This document shows, one piece after another, positions 37,363 through 46,320 of a stretch of DNA of 64,000 bases. The DNA is taken from assembly GCF_010211755.1 (NCBI RefSeq), contig NZ_PDWR01000021.1, forward strand, positions 1-64,000, written 5' to 3'. The notes under the pieces were generated by a model, which saw only the letters and a list, made by a program, of their open reading frames with translations, was not told the DNA's origin and ran no database searches. Both the position numbers and the translations under genes were made by a program. Each line of letters begins with the position of its first letter. Within the stretch, counting starts at the first letter, position 1. This stretch comes from Pseudoxanthomonas sangjuensis. GTDB lineage: Bacteria > Pseudomonadota > Gammaproteobacteria > Xanthomonadales > Xanthomonadaceae.

Positions 37363-37810
37363 ATGGGCGCCTTGCCGTCCCGATCGACGGACCCGCGCGC
37401 CGTACGCGGCCGATGTGTCCGTTTCGCACTGTCGATTGGCGACTGCGGCCTGTGTACAGGCGAGGCAGCGCCAGGTTCGCGTCGCGGTCCGGGGATGCCG
37501 TGCCTGGACAGGCTCCCGGCACGGCTCGCAATTCACCACGCGCACGGTGGCACACGGTGCCGCTTCGGCCAGCGCAACGGAAGGGGTTACAGCCATCGCC
37601 TCGGCAGGCAATGGCCTGGCGTCGCGAACTGCGGACACCGCCTTCGCATCCGGCCGTATCCGCGAAGGCGCACGCGGCTGTAGGACCGCGGAAACGCCCC
37701 CCCTGCCCCCATTCCATGGCAGGCCCAGGACCGGCGCGTCGAATCCCGTCGCCCCTGCAGCCAGCCCGCAGGACTTCGCCGGCCGCTTCTTCGCGGGGCG
37801 GAAAGACGAA

Positions 37811-37830
37811 GGCCACCCGCAAAGGTGGCC
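37811..37830 (-). terminator. terminator of tRNA-Val
   Basis: GGCCACC (37811-37817) and GGTGGCC (37824-37830) pair over 7 bp with a 6-base loop. On the minus strand it is followed by TTCGTCTTT, giving a short T-rich tail 18 bp after the tRNA 3' end. Confidence 0.7.
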
Positions 37831-37847
37831 CAAGTACCTGAAACCAA

Positions 37848-37922
37848 TGGTGGGCGATAGTGGTTTCGAACCACTGACCCCTGCCGTGTGAAAGCAGTGC
37901 TCTACCGCTGAGCTAATCGCCC
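37848..37922 (-). tRNA. tRNA-Val (anticodon CAC)
   Basis: The minus strand reads GGGCGATTAGCTCAG at the 5' end, has an anticodon arm CTGCT-TTCACAC-GGCAG (anticodon CAC, reading GUG), a TTCGAAA T-loop, and acceptor GGGCGAT/ATCGCCC with encoded ACCA. The length is 75 nt including CCA. All four arms fold by eye. Confidence 0.95.
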
Positions 37923-38002
37923 GGTCGAATCGGGGCGCAAATGGTAATGGCAGCGGCGTTTCCGGTCAAACCCGCAGCCAGGCCGGACCCGCCCGGCCGC
38001 CT

Positions 38003-39631
38003 TCAGATCGACTTCGAGGCGCACAGGGCCGCAGCCCGCGCCGGCGGCGCGAAACTGTCGCTGCGCGCCTCGGCCCAGAAGTCGCGGAACACCGCATGGT
38101 CCGGGATCCCGGCCAACAGCTCGCCGGGGGCGACGGAGCGGTACAGCGCCGCCAGCGAGCGCACTTCGGTGGGCGAGACCCGGCGCAGGATGTGCTCCGG
38201 ACCCAGTTGCGATGGATGCTCCAGCCCGGCCGCGCCGAGCAGGTCGCGCAGCGCCTTCAGCGTGTTCCGGTGGTACAGGTGCACGCGTGCGGCCTTGTCC
38301 GCCACGTCGAGGTGCTTCCAGCGGCGCGGGTTCTGGGTGGCGATGCCGGTCGGGCACTTGTCGGTGTGGCAACTCTGCGACTGGATACAGCCCAGGGCGA
38401 ACATGAAGCCGCGCGCGACGTTGCACCAGTCCGCGCCCAGCGACAGCGTGCGGGCAATGTCGAAGGCGCTGGTGATGCGCCCGGCCGCGCCGATGCGCAC
38501 GCGCTCGCGCAGGTCCAGCCCGACCAGGGTGTTGTGCACCAGCATCAAGGCTTCGTGCATCGGCACGCCGACGTGGTCGATGAACTCGGCCGGCGCCGCG
38601 CCGGTACCGCCCTCGGCGCCATCGACGACGATGAAGTCCGGCAATAACCCGCTTTCGCCCATCGCCTTGGCGATGCCGAACCATTCCCATGGGTGGCCGA
38701 TCGCCAGCTTGAAACCGACCGGCTTGCCGCCGGACAGATCGCGCAGCCGCGCGACGAACTGCAACAGGCCCAGCGGCGTGGAGAACTCCGAGTGCTTCGC
38801 CGGCGACACGCAGTCCACGCCCATCGGCACGCCGCGCGTGGCCGCGATCTCGGCGCTCACCTTCGCCGCCGGCAGCACCCCGCCGTGGCCGGGCTTGGCG
38901 CCCTGCGACAGCTTCACCTCGATCATCTTCACCTGCGGGTCGCGCGCGTTGTTCGCGAACTTCTCCGGGTCGAAGCGGCCCTTGTCGTCGCGGCAGCCGA
39001 AATAGCCCGACGCCACCTGCCAGACGATGTCGCCGCCGTTCTCGCGATGGTACGGCGAGATCGAGCCCTCGCCGGTGTCGTGGTAGAAACGGCCGCGGCG
39101 CGCGCCTTCGTTGAGCGCGCGGATCGCGTTGGCCGACAGCGCGCCGAAGCTCATCGCCGAGATGTTCAGCACGCTGGCCGAATACGGCTGTGTGGTGCCG
39201 CCTGCGGTGCCGACGTCGACGCGGAAGTCGTGCGATTCGATTTCGACCGGCGCCAGAGAATGGTTCAGCCATTCGTAGTCGACGCCATACGCGTCCTGCT
39301 GGCTGCCGAACGGCACCACGTCCATCACGCCCTTGGCGCGCTGGTAGACCAACGAACGCTGCTGGCGCGAGAACGGCACCTCGGCGGTATCGCCTTCGAT
39401 GAAGTACTGGCGCATCTCCGGGCCGACCGCCTCCAGCCCGTAGCGGAAGTGCGCGAGTATCGGGTAGTTGCGACGCAGGGTGCTGCGTCGCTGCGCCAGG
39501 TCCAGCGTGCCCAGCGTGGTCAACAGGCCGAAGCCGGCAACGCCCCAGATCCAGCCGGGCCAGCGCGTGGCCAGCGCCAGCGAAACCAGGGTCAGGGCGA
39601 TGCTGAGTGCATAGGCCAAGTAGCGCTGCAT
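38003..39631 (-). CDS. FMN-binding glutamate synthase family protein
   Basis: The 542-aa protein starts at the ATG at 39631, after GAGGAA. A frame 40 codons longer is rejected because it translates tRNA-Leu. Two hydrophobic segments lie at residues 1-45. The body is the GltB central/FMN domain: SFGALSANAIRALNEGA, GEGSISPYHRE, KPGHGGVLPAAKV, DGAEGGTGAAP, GAAGRITSAFDIA and the cysteine cluster CIQSQSCHTDKCPTGIAT. The cysteines match the 3Fe-4S ligands of glutamate synthase. No glutaminase domain is present, so it is a stand-alone membrane-linked member whose exact reaction is not known. The gene is monocistronic between two tRNAs. Confidence 0.88.
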   Translation of the reverse strand: MQRYLAYALSIALTLVSLALATRWPGWIWGVAGFGLLTTLGTLDLAQRRSTLRRNYPILAHFRYGLEAVGPEMRQYFIEGDTAEVPFSRQQRSLVYQRAKGVMDVVPFGSQQDAYGVDYEWLNHSLAPVEIESHDFRVDVGTAGGTTQPYSASVLNISAMSFGALSANAIRALNEGARRGRFYHDTGEGSISPYHRENGGDIVWQVASGYFGCRDDKGRFDPEKFANNARDPQVKMIEVKLSQGAKPGHGGVLPAAKVSAEIAATRGVPMGVDCVSPAKHSEFSTPLGLLQFVARLRDLSGGKPVGFKLAIGHPWEWFGIAKAMGESGLLPDFIVVDGAEGGTGAAPAEFIDHVGVPMHEALMLVHNTLVGLDLRERVRIGAAGRITSAFDIARTLSLGADWCNVARGFMFALGCIQSQSCHTDKCPTGIATQNPRRWKHLDVADKAARVHLYHRNTLKALRDLLGAAGLEHPSQLGPEHILRRVSPTEVRSLAALYRSVAPGELLAGIPDHAVFRDFWAEARSDSFAPPARAAALCASKSI

Positions 39632-39670
39632 CCGTTCCTCGCTTCGAATCGTGACGTGCGTCGCATCGAC

Positions 39671-39757
39671 TGGTGCCCGGGGTGGGAATCGAACCCACAC
39701 TCCCTTTCGGGTGAGGGATTTTAAGTCCCTTGCGTCTACCAGTTTCGCCACCCGGGC
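39671..39757 (-). tRNA. tRNA-Leu (anticodon UAA)
   Basis: The minus strand gives acceptor GCCCGGG/CCCGGGC with ACCA, D-arm GGTGGCGAAACTGG, anticodon loop CTTAAAA (anticodon TAA) in the stem AGGGA/TCCCT, a long variable arm CACCCGAAAGGGAGTG and the T-arm GGGTTCGATTCCC. Its 87 nt with a class II variable arm fit tRNA-Leu. Confidence 0.95.
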
Positions 39758-39918
39758 GGTCGTGCACCGGCAATGATACGGCAGCGCGGCGCGGGCCTGA
39801 GCCTAGCTTGAACCCCGGTCCGCGACGGGCGGCGAATGCGCCGGCCGCTCCGGTAAGATTCCGGCACCGGACAGGAGGGGCATCGCGTCCGGCCACTGCA
39901 ACCGCAACAGGAATCCCC

Positions 39919-40644
39919 ATGCTATCGAGCCTGATCGCCCTGGCGCTGGCTACCGCCGCCGCCACGCCGTCCGGCAACGACCTTTCGCTGGTCTGCCACA
40001 TCGAGGACTGGTCGCCACCGCCGTTCGTTTCCAGTACCGACTCGGCGCGCGCGCGGCTCGGCGACGACGATCGCAAGCTGGTCAACCAGTTCGAGAAATC
40101 GCTGCGCGACAAGAGCCGCGAACGCGAGAACGGCAGCATCAGCGTCACCGAGTTCGACCGCTTCGTCGAACGCAGCTTCAACGACGCCGTGCGCGCGCGG
40201 CCCGAGCTCAGGCCCATCCTCGAGACGGTGTCGGCCCGCTACTCGCGCACCATCGGCGTCGATCGCGTGTTCGCGCTCAACAACGAGCGCCTGCTCGCCG
40301 AGCACGAAGCATCGAAGTCGGCCAAGCCCTTCGTCGGCAAGTACGTGCAGCTGCGCTACCTCGACGGCCTTGCGACCTGGCAGGAATCGATGCGCAAGAT
40401 CGTCGAACGGGCGCAGCTGAACACGCCGGACCCGCAAAGCGGGCTGACCCCGACGCTGTCCACCAGCGACAGCACCATCGCCTTCGTCCTGGCGCCGGCG
40501 CAGCAGGACAGCACCACGCCGCGTACCGTGGCCACCATCGACCGCTATACCGGCGAACTGCAACTGGACAAGACCGACGCCGGCGGCCGGTTGCTGTATT
40601 CGCTGTCGGGACTGTGCGACAAGCAGGCACTGCCGCGGTTCTGA
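39919..40644 (+). CDS. hypothetical exported protein
   Basis: The 241-aa product is not recognised. The ATG is preceded by ACAGGAA. A short hydrophobic N-terminus (MLSSLIALALATAAATPSG) looks like a signal peptide. The rest is charged and mixed: helical around residues 40-150 (LVNQFEKSLRDKSRERE, AELRPILETV-like), then Thr/Ser-rich strands (STSDSTIAFVLAPAQQDST, VATIDRYTGELQLDK). Two cysteines (in LVCHIED and GLCDKQ) near the ends of the mature chain could form a disulfide. It is isolated between tRNA-Leu and a terminator, so it is probably its own transcription unit. No function is proposed. Confidence 0.7.
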   Translation: MLSSLIALALATAAATPSGNDLSLVCHIEDWSPPPFVSSTDSARARLGDDDRKLVNQFEKSLRDKSRERENGSISVTEFDRFVERSFNDAVRARPELRPILETVSARYSRTIGVDRVFALNNERLLAEHEASKSAKPFVGKYVQLRYLDGLATWQESMRKIVERAQLNTPDPQSGLTPTLSTSDSTIAFVLAPAQQDSTTPRTVATIDRYTGELQLDKTDAGGRLLYSLSGLCDKQALPRF

Positions 40645-40666
40645 ACCGGCGCCCGCCGCGATGAAG

Positions 40667-40694
40667 CGAAAAAGCCCGCGCAAGCGGGCCTTTT
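40667..40694. terminator. bidirectional terminator between converging genes
   Basis: GCGAAAAAGCCCGC, loop GCAA, then GCGGGCCTTTTCGC forms a GC stem flanked by A- and T-runs. It serves the hypothetical gene ending at 40644 on the plus strand and the LacI gene ending at 40746 on the minus strand. Confidence 0.85.
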
Positions 40695-40745
40695 CGCATC
40701 GGGAGCCGGACCGGGCGCAATCGGGCGGACCTGCCCCGGCGCTTC

Positions 40746-41750
40746 CTACGGCGCAGGCGCTGCGGTCGATCCGCGCAGCATCAGGCTGAAATCCAGCGTC
40801 TGCTGGCGCGGCACTTCCACGGTCTCGATGATGGCCAGCAGGAGGTTGACCGCGCGGATGCCGATCTGCCGCATGGGCTGGCTGATGGTCGTCAACGGCG
40901 GACTGAGATAGCGGGACGAGGCCAGATCGTCGAAGCCGACGACCGAAAAGTCCTCCGGCACGCGGATTCCCAAATCCCTGCACGCGGCGAGAACGCCCAG
41001 CGCCATCTGGTCGCTGAAACAGAACGCGGCGGTGGGCGCAGACGCATCGCTCAACAGCTTCCTCGCCGCCGCATAACCGGATTCGAGCGAAAAGTCGCCC
41101 GGCGCGATCCTCAGCAGGCGCAGGCGCCCCCGCGCCCTGGCAACGGCCTTGGCCCCTTCCAGCCGCTGCTGGTGCAAGGGATTGTCGGGCGGGCCGCCCA
41201 CCACGGCGATCCGCTCGTGCCCCAGGCCATACAGGTGCTCCATCGCGGCGCGTGCCGCAGCCGCGTTGTCGATGTGGACGCTGGGAATACCCAGCGTCGG
41301 GTCGAACTCGCAGCCGTTGACGACCGGCGCGGCAGCGCCCAATTGCTTGACGATCTTCCACGCCGTTGGCGGAAGACGGTGCCCCAGGACGATCATGCCG
41401 TCGGCCTCGTTACGCCGCAGCATCTGCGCGTAACGCTCCTCCCGCTCCGGCTGGTGCTGGGTATCGCCGAGCAGGACGGCGTAGCCGGCAGCCTGCGCGG
41501 CTTCCTCGGCCCCCTGCAGGATCTGGGCGAAGAAGGGATTGGCGATGTCCGGCACCGTGACCAGGATCTTGCCGCTTCGCTGGGTCTTGAGCGTCCTGGC
41601 CGCCACGTTGGGGACATAGCCCAGTTCGGCGACGGCCCGCTCGATGCGTTCGCGCGTGGCCGGCAGGACCTTCTCCGGCCGGGAAAGCGCGCGGGACACG
41701 GTGCCTGCCGAGACCCCGGCCTGCTTCGCGATGTCGTAGATGGTGGGCAT
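40746..41750 (-). CDS. LacI-family transcriptional repressor
   Basis: The 334-aa protein has the LacI helix-turn-helix at residues 3-25 (TIYDIAKQAGVSAGTVSRALS), the hinge helix AARTLK, and a periplasmic-binding-protein-type effector domain (ILVTVPDIANPFFAQILQG through VVGFDDLASSRYLSPPLTTI). It is divergent from the isomerase/symporter operon. A 16-bp palindrome with the central CG typical of LacI operators lies in the gap. The same palindrome stands before the GMC operon, so this protein very probably controls both. The inducer is likely a sugar or keto-sugar. The upstream open frame is a shadow and the ATG at 41750 is the natural start. Confidence 0.92.
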   Translation of the reverse strand: MPTIYDIAKQAGVSAGTVSRALSRPEKVLPATRERIERAVAELGYVPNVAARTLKTQRSGKILVTVPDIANPFFAQILQGAEEAAQAAGYAVLLGDTQHQPEREERYAQMLRRNEADGMIVLGHRLPPTAWKIVKQLGAAAPVVNGCEFDPTLGIPSVHIDNAAAARAAMEHLYGLGHERIAVVGGPPDNPLHQQRLEGAKAVARARGRLRLLRIAPGDFSLESGYAAARKLLSDASAPTAAFCFSDQMALGVLAACRDLGIRVPEDFSVVGFDDLASSRYLSPPLTTISQPMRQIGIRAVNLLLAIIETVEVPRQQTLDFSLMLRGSTAAPAP

Positions 41751-41787
41751 GGCTTGGTCCGGCTTCCTTCGATGCGCTGCACAACGA

Positions 41788-41829
41788 TTGTCGCGGCTTT
41801 CCCATGCTAGATTATGCAATCGATTGCAT
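41788..41829 (+). promoter_or_regulatory. promoter and LacI-type operator of isomerase/symporter operon
   Basis: The operator ATGCAATCGATTGCAT (41814-41829) is a perfect 16-bp palindrome. TTGTCG (41788-41793) and GATTAT (41810-41815) could be the -35 and -10 boxes with a 16-bp spacer, so the operator would cover the -10 end and RNA start. It lies 15 bp before the first codon of the operon and 64 bp from the repressor start. Confidence 0.8.
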
Positions 41830-41843
41830 CGAGACGGATCGGC

Positions 41844-42896
41844 ATGAAAACGCTCAAGGGTCCAGCGCTGTTCCTCGCGCAGTTCATCGGTGACAAGCCG
41901 CCGTTCGATCGACTGGACACATTGGCCGAATGGGCCGCCGGGCTTGGCTATTCTGGCGTACAAGTGCCGACGAGCACGCCCCACGTTTTCGATCTGGTCC
42001 AGGCCGCGCAGAGCCAGGCCTACTGCGACGACCTCACCGGCATGCTGGCGCGGCACGGCATCCGGATCAGCGAACTGTCCACCCACCTGCAAGGGCAGCT
42101 GGTTGCCGTCCACCCGGCCTACGACGTCCTGTTCGACGGCTTTGCCCCGCCGGACAAGCGCGGCAATCCGGCGGCCCGGCAGGCCTGGGCCGTCGAGCAG
42201 CTGATGCTGGCGGCCAGGGCCAGCCAGCGCCTGGGGCTCACGGCGCATGCCACGTTTTCCGGCGCGCTGGCCTGGCCGTATTTCTACCCCTGGCCGCAAC
42301 GGCCGCCGGGACTGGTGGAAGAGGCCTTCGCCGAGCTCGGCCGTCGCTGGCGGCCGATCCTGGATGCCTTCGACGCCTGCGGCGTGGACCTGTGCTACGA
42401 GATCCATCCGGGCGAAGACCTGCACGACGGTGCGACCTTCGAGCGGTTCCTCGACGCCGTCGACCACCACCCGCGCGCCAAGATCCTGTACGACCCCAGC
42501 CACCTGCTGTTGCAGCAGATGGACTACCTCGGCTTCATCGACCGCTACCACGACCGGATCGGCATCTTCCACGTCAAGGACGCCGAGTACCGCGCCAGTG
42601 CGCGCAGCGGCGTCTATGGCGGCTACGAGAACTGGATCGATCGCCCCGGCAGGTTCCGTTCGCTGGGCGATGGCCAGATCGATTTCAAGGCGATCTTTTC
42701 CAAGTTCGCCCAGTACGACTTCCCCGGCTGGGCCGTGCTGGAATGGGAGTGCTGCCTGAAGCATCCGGAAGACGGCGCGCGCGAGGGCGCCGCCTTCATC
42801 CGCGACCACCTCATCCGCGTGACCGAACGCGCCTTCGACGATTTCGCCGACAGCGGCGCCGATCCGGAAACGCTGCGCCGCATGCTGGGAATTTGA
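41844..42896 (+). CDS. sugar phosphate isomerase/epimerase family TIM barrel
   Basis: The 350-aa protein belongs to the AP endonuclease 2-like TIM-barrel family. Metal-ligand style motifs include CYEIHPGEDLHDG near residue 182-194, YDPSHLL near 217 and FHVKDAEY near 237. No signal peptide is present, so it is cytosolic. I use the ATG at 41844; an ATG at 41814 is part of the operator palindrome. Family members in keto-sugar clusters act as isomerases, epimerases or 3-keto-glycoside eliminases. It is the first gene of a four-gene plus-strand operon. The exact reaction is inferred from context only. Confidence 0.85.
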   Translation: MKTLKGPALFLAQFIGDKPPFDRLDTLAEWAAGLGYSGVQVPTSTPHVFDLVQAAQSQAYCDDLTGMLARHGIRISELSTHLQGQLVAVHPAYDVLFDGFAPPDKRGNPAARQAWAVEQLMLAARASQRLGLTAHATFSGALAWPYFYPWPQRPPGLVEEAFAELGRRWRPILDAFDACGVDLCYEIHPGEDLHDGATFERFLDAVDHHPRAKILYDPSHLLLQQMDYLGFIDRYHDRIGIFHVKDAEYRASARSGVYGGYENWIDRPGRFRSLGDGQIDFKAIFSKFAQYDFPGWAVLEWECCLKHPEDGAREGAAFIRDHLIRVTERAFDDFADSGADPETLRRMLGI

Positions 42897-42923
42897 ACCG
42901 ATACCGACCTGGGAGGGGAAGTC

Positions 42924-44141
42924 ATGACGTTCACCATGTCGCGCCTGGGCGCGATGATGTTCCTGCAGTTCTTCATCTGGGGCGCGTGGTTCGTGACCCT
43001 CGGCACGTACCTGGTGCAGGGGCCGTTGCAGGCCAGCGCCAGCCAGGTCGCAACGGCCTACCTCAGCCAGTCCATCGGCGCCATCGTCGCGCCGTTCCTG
43101 GTCGGCCTGGTCGCGGACCGCTACTTCGCGGCGCAGCGCATCCTGGCGGTGCTGCACCTGGCCGGCGCGGCGCTGATGTGGGTCGCCTCCACGGCCAGCG
43201 GCTTCAACACGTTCGCGACCTGCGTCATGGCCTACATGCTGCTGTTCATGCCGACGCTGGCGCTGGTCAACAGCATCGCGATGCGGCACATGCAGTCGCC
43301 GGAAAAGCAGTTCCCGTTCGTGCGCGTCGCCGGCACCATCGGCTGGATCGTCGCCGGCGTGCTGATCGGCTGGCTGGGCTGGGAACAGGCGCATCGGCTC
43401 GAGCTCACCTTCCGCATGGCCGCGGCGGCCTCGCTGGCCCTCGGCCTGTATGCGCTGACCCTTCCGCACACGCCGCCGCTGGCGCAGCAACGCAATGCGA
43501 CGCTGGGACAGATCCTGGGACTGGACGCGCTGCGCCTGCTGAAATCGCGTGCCTACCTGGTGTTCTTCCTGGCCTCGATCGCGATCTGCGTCCCGCTGTC
43601 GTTCTACTACAACTTCACCAACCCCTTCCTCAACGACCTCGGCGTGCGCGGCGCGGCCGGACTGCAATCGCTCGGACAGGCGTCCGAAGTGCTGCTGATG
43701 CTGGCCATGCCGTTCCTGTTCGTGCGGCTGGGGGTCAAGACCATGCTGGCGGTCGGCATGGCGGCCTGGGTGCTGCGCTACGGCATGTTCGCCTATGGTG
43801 ATGTCGGCAGCGGGTTCGCGTTGCTGGTGATCGGCATCGTGCTGCACGGCATCTGCTACGACTTCTTCTTCGTCACCGGCCAGATCTACACCGATGCCCA
43901 TGCCGGGCCCGACGCGCGCAGCAGCGCGCAGGGCTTCATCACCCTGGCGACGTACGGCGTCGGCATGCTGATCGGCACCTTCCTGTCCGGCGCGGTCGTG
44001 GAGCACTACACCACGGCGGCCGGTCCCGACTGGCGGCAGATCTGGCTGTTCCCGGCGGGCGTCGCGCTGGTCGTGCTGGTCGCCTTCCTGTTCCTGTTCC
44101 GCGAGCGGCCGACCGCCGTCGCCGCGTCGTCCGCGCACTGA
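42924..44141 (+). CDS. nucleoside:H+ symporter-family MFS transporter
   Basis: The 405-aa protein has about twelve hydrophobic helices and the hallmarks of the NupG/Nuc_H_symport family: MMFLQFFIWGAWFVTLGTYL at the start, FLVGLVADRYFAAQR in the 2-3 loop, and VRVAGTIGWIVAGVLIGWLGW. The ribosome site GAGGGGAA is 4 nt before the ATG. In carbohydrate clusters of this type, such symporters import sugars or modified sugars rather than nucleosides. It lies between an isomerase and a dehydrogenase, so import of a keto-glycoside or its product is the best guess. Confidence 0.88.
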   Translation: MTFTMSRLGAMMFLQFFIWGAWFVTLGTYLVQGPLQASASQVATAYLSQSIGAIVAPFLVGLVADRYFAAQRILAVLHLAGAALMWVASTASGFNTFATCVMAYMLLFMPTLALVNSIAMRHMQSPEKQFPFVRVAGTIGWIVAGVLIGWLGWEQAHRLELTFRMAAAASLALGLYALTLPHTPPLAQQRNATLGQILGLDALRLLKSRAYLVFFLASIAICVPLSFYYNFTNPFLNDLGVRGAAGLQSLGQASEVLLMLAMPFLFVRLGVKTMLAVGMAAWVLRYGMFAYGDVGSGFALLVIGIVLHGICYDFFFVTGQIYTDAHAGPDARSSAQGFITLATYGVGMLIGTFLSGAVVEHYTTAAGPDWRQIWLFPAGVALVVLVAFLFLFRERPTAVAASSAH

Positions 44142-44153
44142 GGGTCCAGACCG

Positions 44154-45278
44154 ATGAGCAAGCTAGGGGTCGCCATCGTCGGCACCGGAATGATCGGCGC
44201 CGTGCATCGCCGCGCGGCGCTGCTGGCCGGCGCCGTCGTGCGCGGCGTGAGCGCGTCGTCGCCGGAGCGCGCCCGCGAAGTGGCGCAGGCCTGGAATGTT
44301 CCGCGCGCCTATCGCGATATCGAAGAGGTCATCGCCGATCCGCAGGTGCAGGTCGTGCACGTGTGCACCCCGAACCACCTGCACCGGCCGATGGCGCAGG
44401 CCGCGCTGGAGGCCGGCAAGCACGTGGTCTGCGAAAAGCCGCTGGCCACGACGCTGGAAGACGCCCGGGCCCTGGCGGCGCTGGCCGCGTCCAGCGGGCG
44501 GGTGGCCACGGTGCCCTTCGTCTACCGCTACCACCCGGTCGTACGCGAAGCGCGCGCGCGCATCGCGCAGGGCGAGCTAGGACCGCTGCGCCTGATCCAC
44601 GGCAGCTACCTGCAGGACTGGCTGCTGGATCCGGCCAGCAACAACTGGCGCGTCGATCCGGCACTGGGCGGCGCATCCCGCGTGTTCGCCGACATCGGTT
44701 CGCACTGGTGCGACCTGGTGGAGTGGGTCGGCGGCGAACGCTTCGTCGACGTCAGCGCCGCCTTCGAAACGGTGATCGCCGAGCGCGCCGCCGCGACCGG
44801 CCAGAGTTTCGCCACGCCGGCGGCGGGGGCCGCGATGCAGGCGGTGTCCAGCGAAGACGTCGCCGCGGCCCTGTTCAAGACCGATAACGGCACCCTGGCT
44901 TCGTTGACCGTCAGCCAGGTGTCGGCCGGGCGCAGGAATCGCCTCTGGTTCGAGATCGACGGCGCCAGGGCCAGCGTGGCGTTCGACCAGGAAGATTGCG
45001 AACGGCTCTGGATCGGATTGCCCGACCAGCGCGAGGAGATCTTCGTGCGCGGCCCGGGCGCGGGAAGTGCCGAGCAGCGCCGGCTCTCGATATTGCCGGT
45101 CGGCCACGCGCAAGGCTACGGCAACTGCTTCGAGGCGTTCGTCGCGGACACCTATCGCGCCATCGGGGCCGAACGGCCGGAAGGCCTGCCGACCTTCGAC
45201 GATGGGTTGCGCTCGGCGCTGATCGTCGATCGCGTCATCGCATCGGCCAGGACCCGCGCCTGGACCCCCATCGGTTGA
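44154..45278 (+). CDS. Gfo/Idh/MocA-family oxidoreductase
   Basis: The 374-aa protein has an N-terminal Rossmann fold (VAIVGTGMIGAVHRRAA, residues 6-22) and the family EKP motif (HVVCEKPLATT near residue 93-103). The C-terminal sugar-binding sheet has the GGASRVFADIGSHWCDLVEW segment, with the conserved Asp and His of the active site. It would oxidise or reduce a sugar hydroxyl with NAD(P). In 3-keto-glycoside pathways it reduces 3-keto-sugars back to hexoses or makes them. There is no signal peptide, so it is cytosolic. The gap to the symporter is 12 bp. Confidence 0.9.
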   Translation: MSKLGVAIVGTGMIGAVHRRAALLAGAVVRGVSASSPERAREVAQAWNVPRAYRDIEEVIADPQVQVVHVCTPNHLHRPMAQAALEAGKHVVCEKPLATTLEDARALAALAASSGRVATVPFVYRYHPVVREARARIAQGELGPLRLIHGSYLQDWLLDPASNNWRVDPALGGASRVFADIGSHWCDLVEWVGGERFVDVSAAFETVIAERAAATGQSFATPAAGAAMQAVSSEDVAAALFKTDNGTLASLTVSQVSAGRRNRLWFEIDGARASVAFDQEDCERLWIGLPDQREEIFVRGPGAGSAEQRRLSILPVGHAQGYGNCFEAFVADTYRAIGAERPEGLPTFDDGLRSALIVDRVIASARTRAWTPIG

Positions 45279-45343
45279 GCGAAGGGCGACGCGCCCGGCT
45301 CCACTCCCGTTCGCAATCATCGGAATCACGAGAGGACACCACG

Positions 45344-46198
45344 ATGAGCACCCACTCCCGCAAGATCGCGACCGCCGCGCTTCTGTTCTTCGCCGCCCTG
45401 CCCGGCTTCGCAAAAGACACCGACGCCGAGGCCAGGCCCATCGCGGTGCAGATGTATACGCTGCGCAACATCGCCTCGCTCGATGAGCGATTGAAGATCG
45501 TCCACGATGCGGGCGTCCACGCCGTGGAGACGGTCGGCACGCAGGATGTGTCGGCCGAAGAACTGAAGCGGCTGCTGGAAAAGTATTCGATCAGGGCCAT
45601 CTCGACCCACGCGCAACTGGCCGACCTGCGCAACGACCTCGATGGCGTCGTGGCCTTCAACAAGTCGATCGGCAACGCCACGCTGGTGGTGCCTTACCTG
45701 AGCGAGAAGGATCGCCCGGCCGATGCCGCGGGCTGGACTGCATTGGGCAAGGAACTGGGTGAGCTTGCGAGGCGGGTCCAGGCCAGGGGCATGACGCTGG
45801 CCTACCACAACCACGACTTCGAGCTGGTCGATTTCGACGGCAAGACCGGCCTCGAGCTCCTGTTCGAAGCGGCCGGCCCCGAACTCCAGACCGAACTCGA
45901 CCTGGCCTGGGTGGCGCGGGGCGGCCACGACCCGGCGGCGATGCTCGGCAAGTTCGGCGGACGCGTGTTCGCGGTACACGCCAAGGACAATGCGCCGCAG
46001 GGCCAGGCCCGGGACGAAGGCGGTTTCGCCGCCCTGGGCCAGGGCGTCCTGGACTGGGAGGCGATCCTCCCCGCCGCCGCGAAGGCGGGCGTGCAGTGGT
46101 ACATCATCGAGCACGACCAGCCGCTCGATCCGGCCGCGGCCATCAAGACCGGCGCGGATTACCTGCGCGAACACCTTCCTGCAAGCATGAATCGCTGA
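45344..46198 (+). CDS. exported sugar phosphate isomerase/epimerase-like TIM barrel
   Basis: The 284-aa product has a signal peptide (TAALLFFAALPGFAK, cleavage after GFA near residue 23) and a TIM-barrel body (VQMYTLRNIASLDERLK, LAYHNHDFELVD, ELDLAWVARGGHDP, VFAVHAKDNA). The HNHDFE motif is typical of this group and supplies metal ligands. The ATG follows GAGAGGA. Its export suggests that a keto-sugar step occurs in the periplasm. It is the last gene of the plus-strand operon, 65 bp after the dehydrogenase. Confidence 0.87.
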   Translation: MSTHSRKIATAALLFFAALPGFAKDTDAEARPIAVQMYTLRNIASLDERLKIVHDAGVHAVETVGTQDVSAEELKRLLEKYSIRAISTHAQLADLRNDLDGVVAFNKSIGNATLVVPYLSEKDRPADAAGWTALGKELGELARRVQARGMTLAYHNHDFELVDFDGKTGLELLFEAAGPELQTELDLAWVARGGHDPAAMLGKFGGRVFAVHAKDNAPQGQARDEGGFAALGQGVLDWEAILPAAAKAGVQWYIIEHDQPLDPAAAIKTGADYLREHLPASMNR

Positions 46199-46268
46199 TA
46201 CCCGGCGGAATCCATGTTGAAAACCGTCCCGGCTGCGGCCCCGCGTTTCCTCGCCACGGCGTTTACGA

Positions 46269-46296
46269 CCACGGCGTCCGCAGAGGACGCCCGTGG
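46269..46296. terminator. imperfect hairpin between converging operons
   Basis: CCACGGCGTCC (46269-46279) pairs with GGACGCCCGTGG (46285-46296) with one bulge and a 5-base loop. It lies in the 122-bp gap between the two facing operons of the carbohydrate regulon. No T-run is seen. Confidence 0.45.
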
Positions 46297-46320
46297 AGGG
46301 CGCCGAGGCGGCCGGCCCGA

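Larger units (their letters stand above)
37248..37847. other. 600-bp region without a convincing gene
   Basis: The stretch lies between the protease start and tRNA-Val. It holds the G/C-run inverted repeat at 37341-37362 and the tRNA-Val terminator at 37811-37830. Long open frames exist on both strands, but their translations are arginine/alanine-rich and two run into the tRNA. On the minus strand a short segment starting MAVTPSVALA near 37590 and holding two CxxC-like pairs is the only part that looks mildly protein-like; I do not call it. Confidence 0.6.

Noticed and set aside
37279-37833. 184-codon minus frame before the protease
   Set aside because: It spans the tRNA-Val terminator and the G/C palindrome, and only a short Cys-bearing part looks protein-like. 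Too weak to call.
37908-39751. Extension of the FMN protein starting MAKLVDARDLKS
   Set aside because: These residues are the translated tRNA-Leu gene, a well-known annotation artefact; the ribosome site supports 39631.
40746-44138. 1130-codon minus frame that includes LacI
   Set aside because: The part above 41750 shadows the isomerase and symporter genes. The LacI helix-turn-helix begins at 41750.
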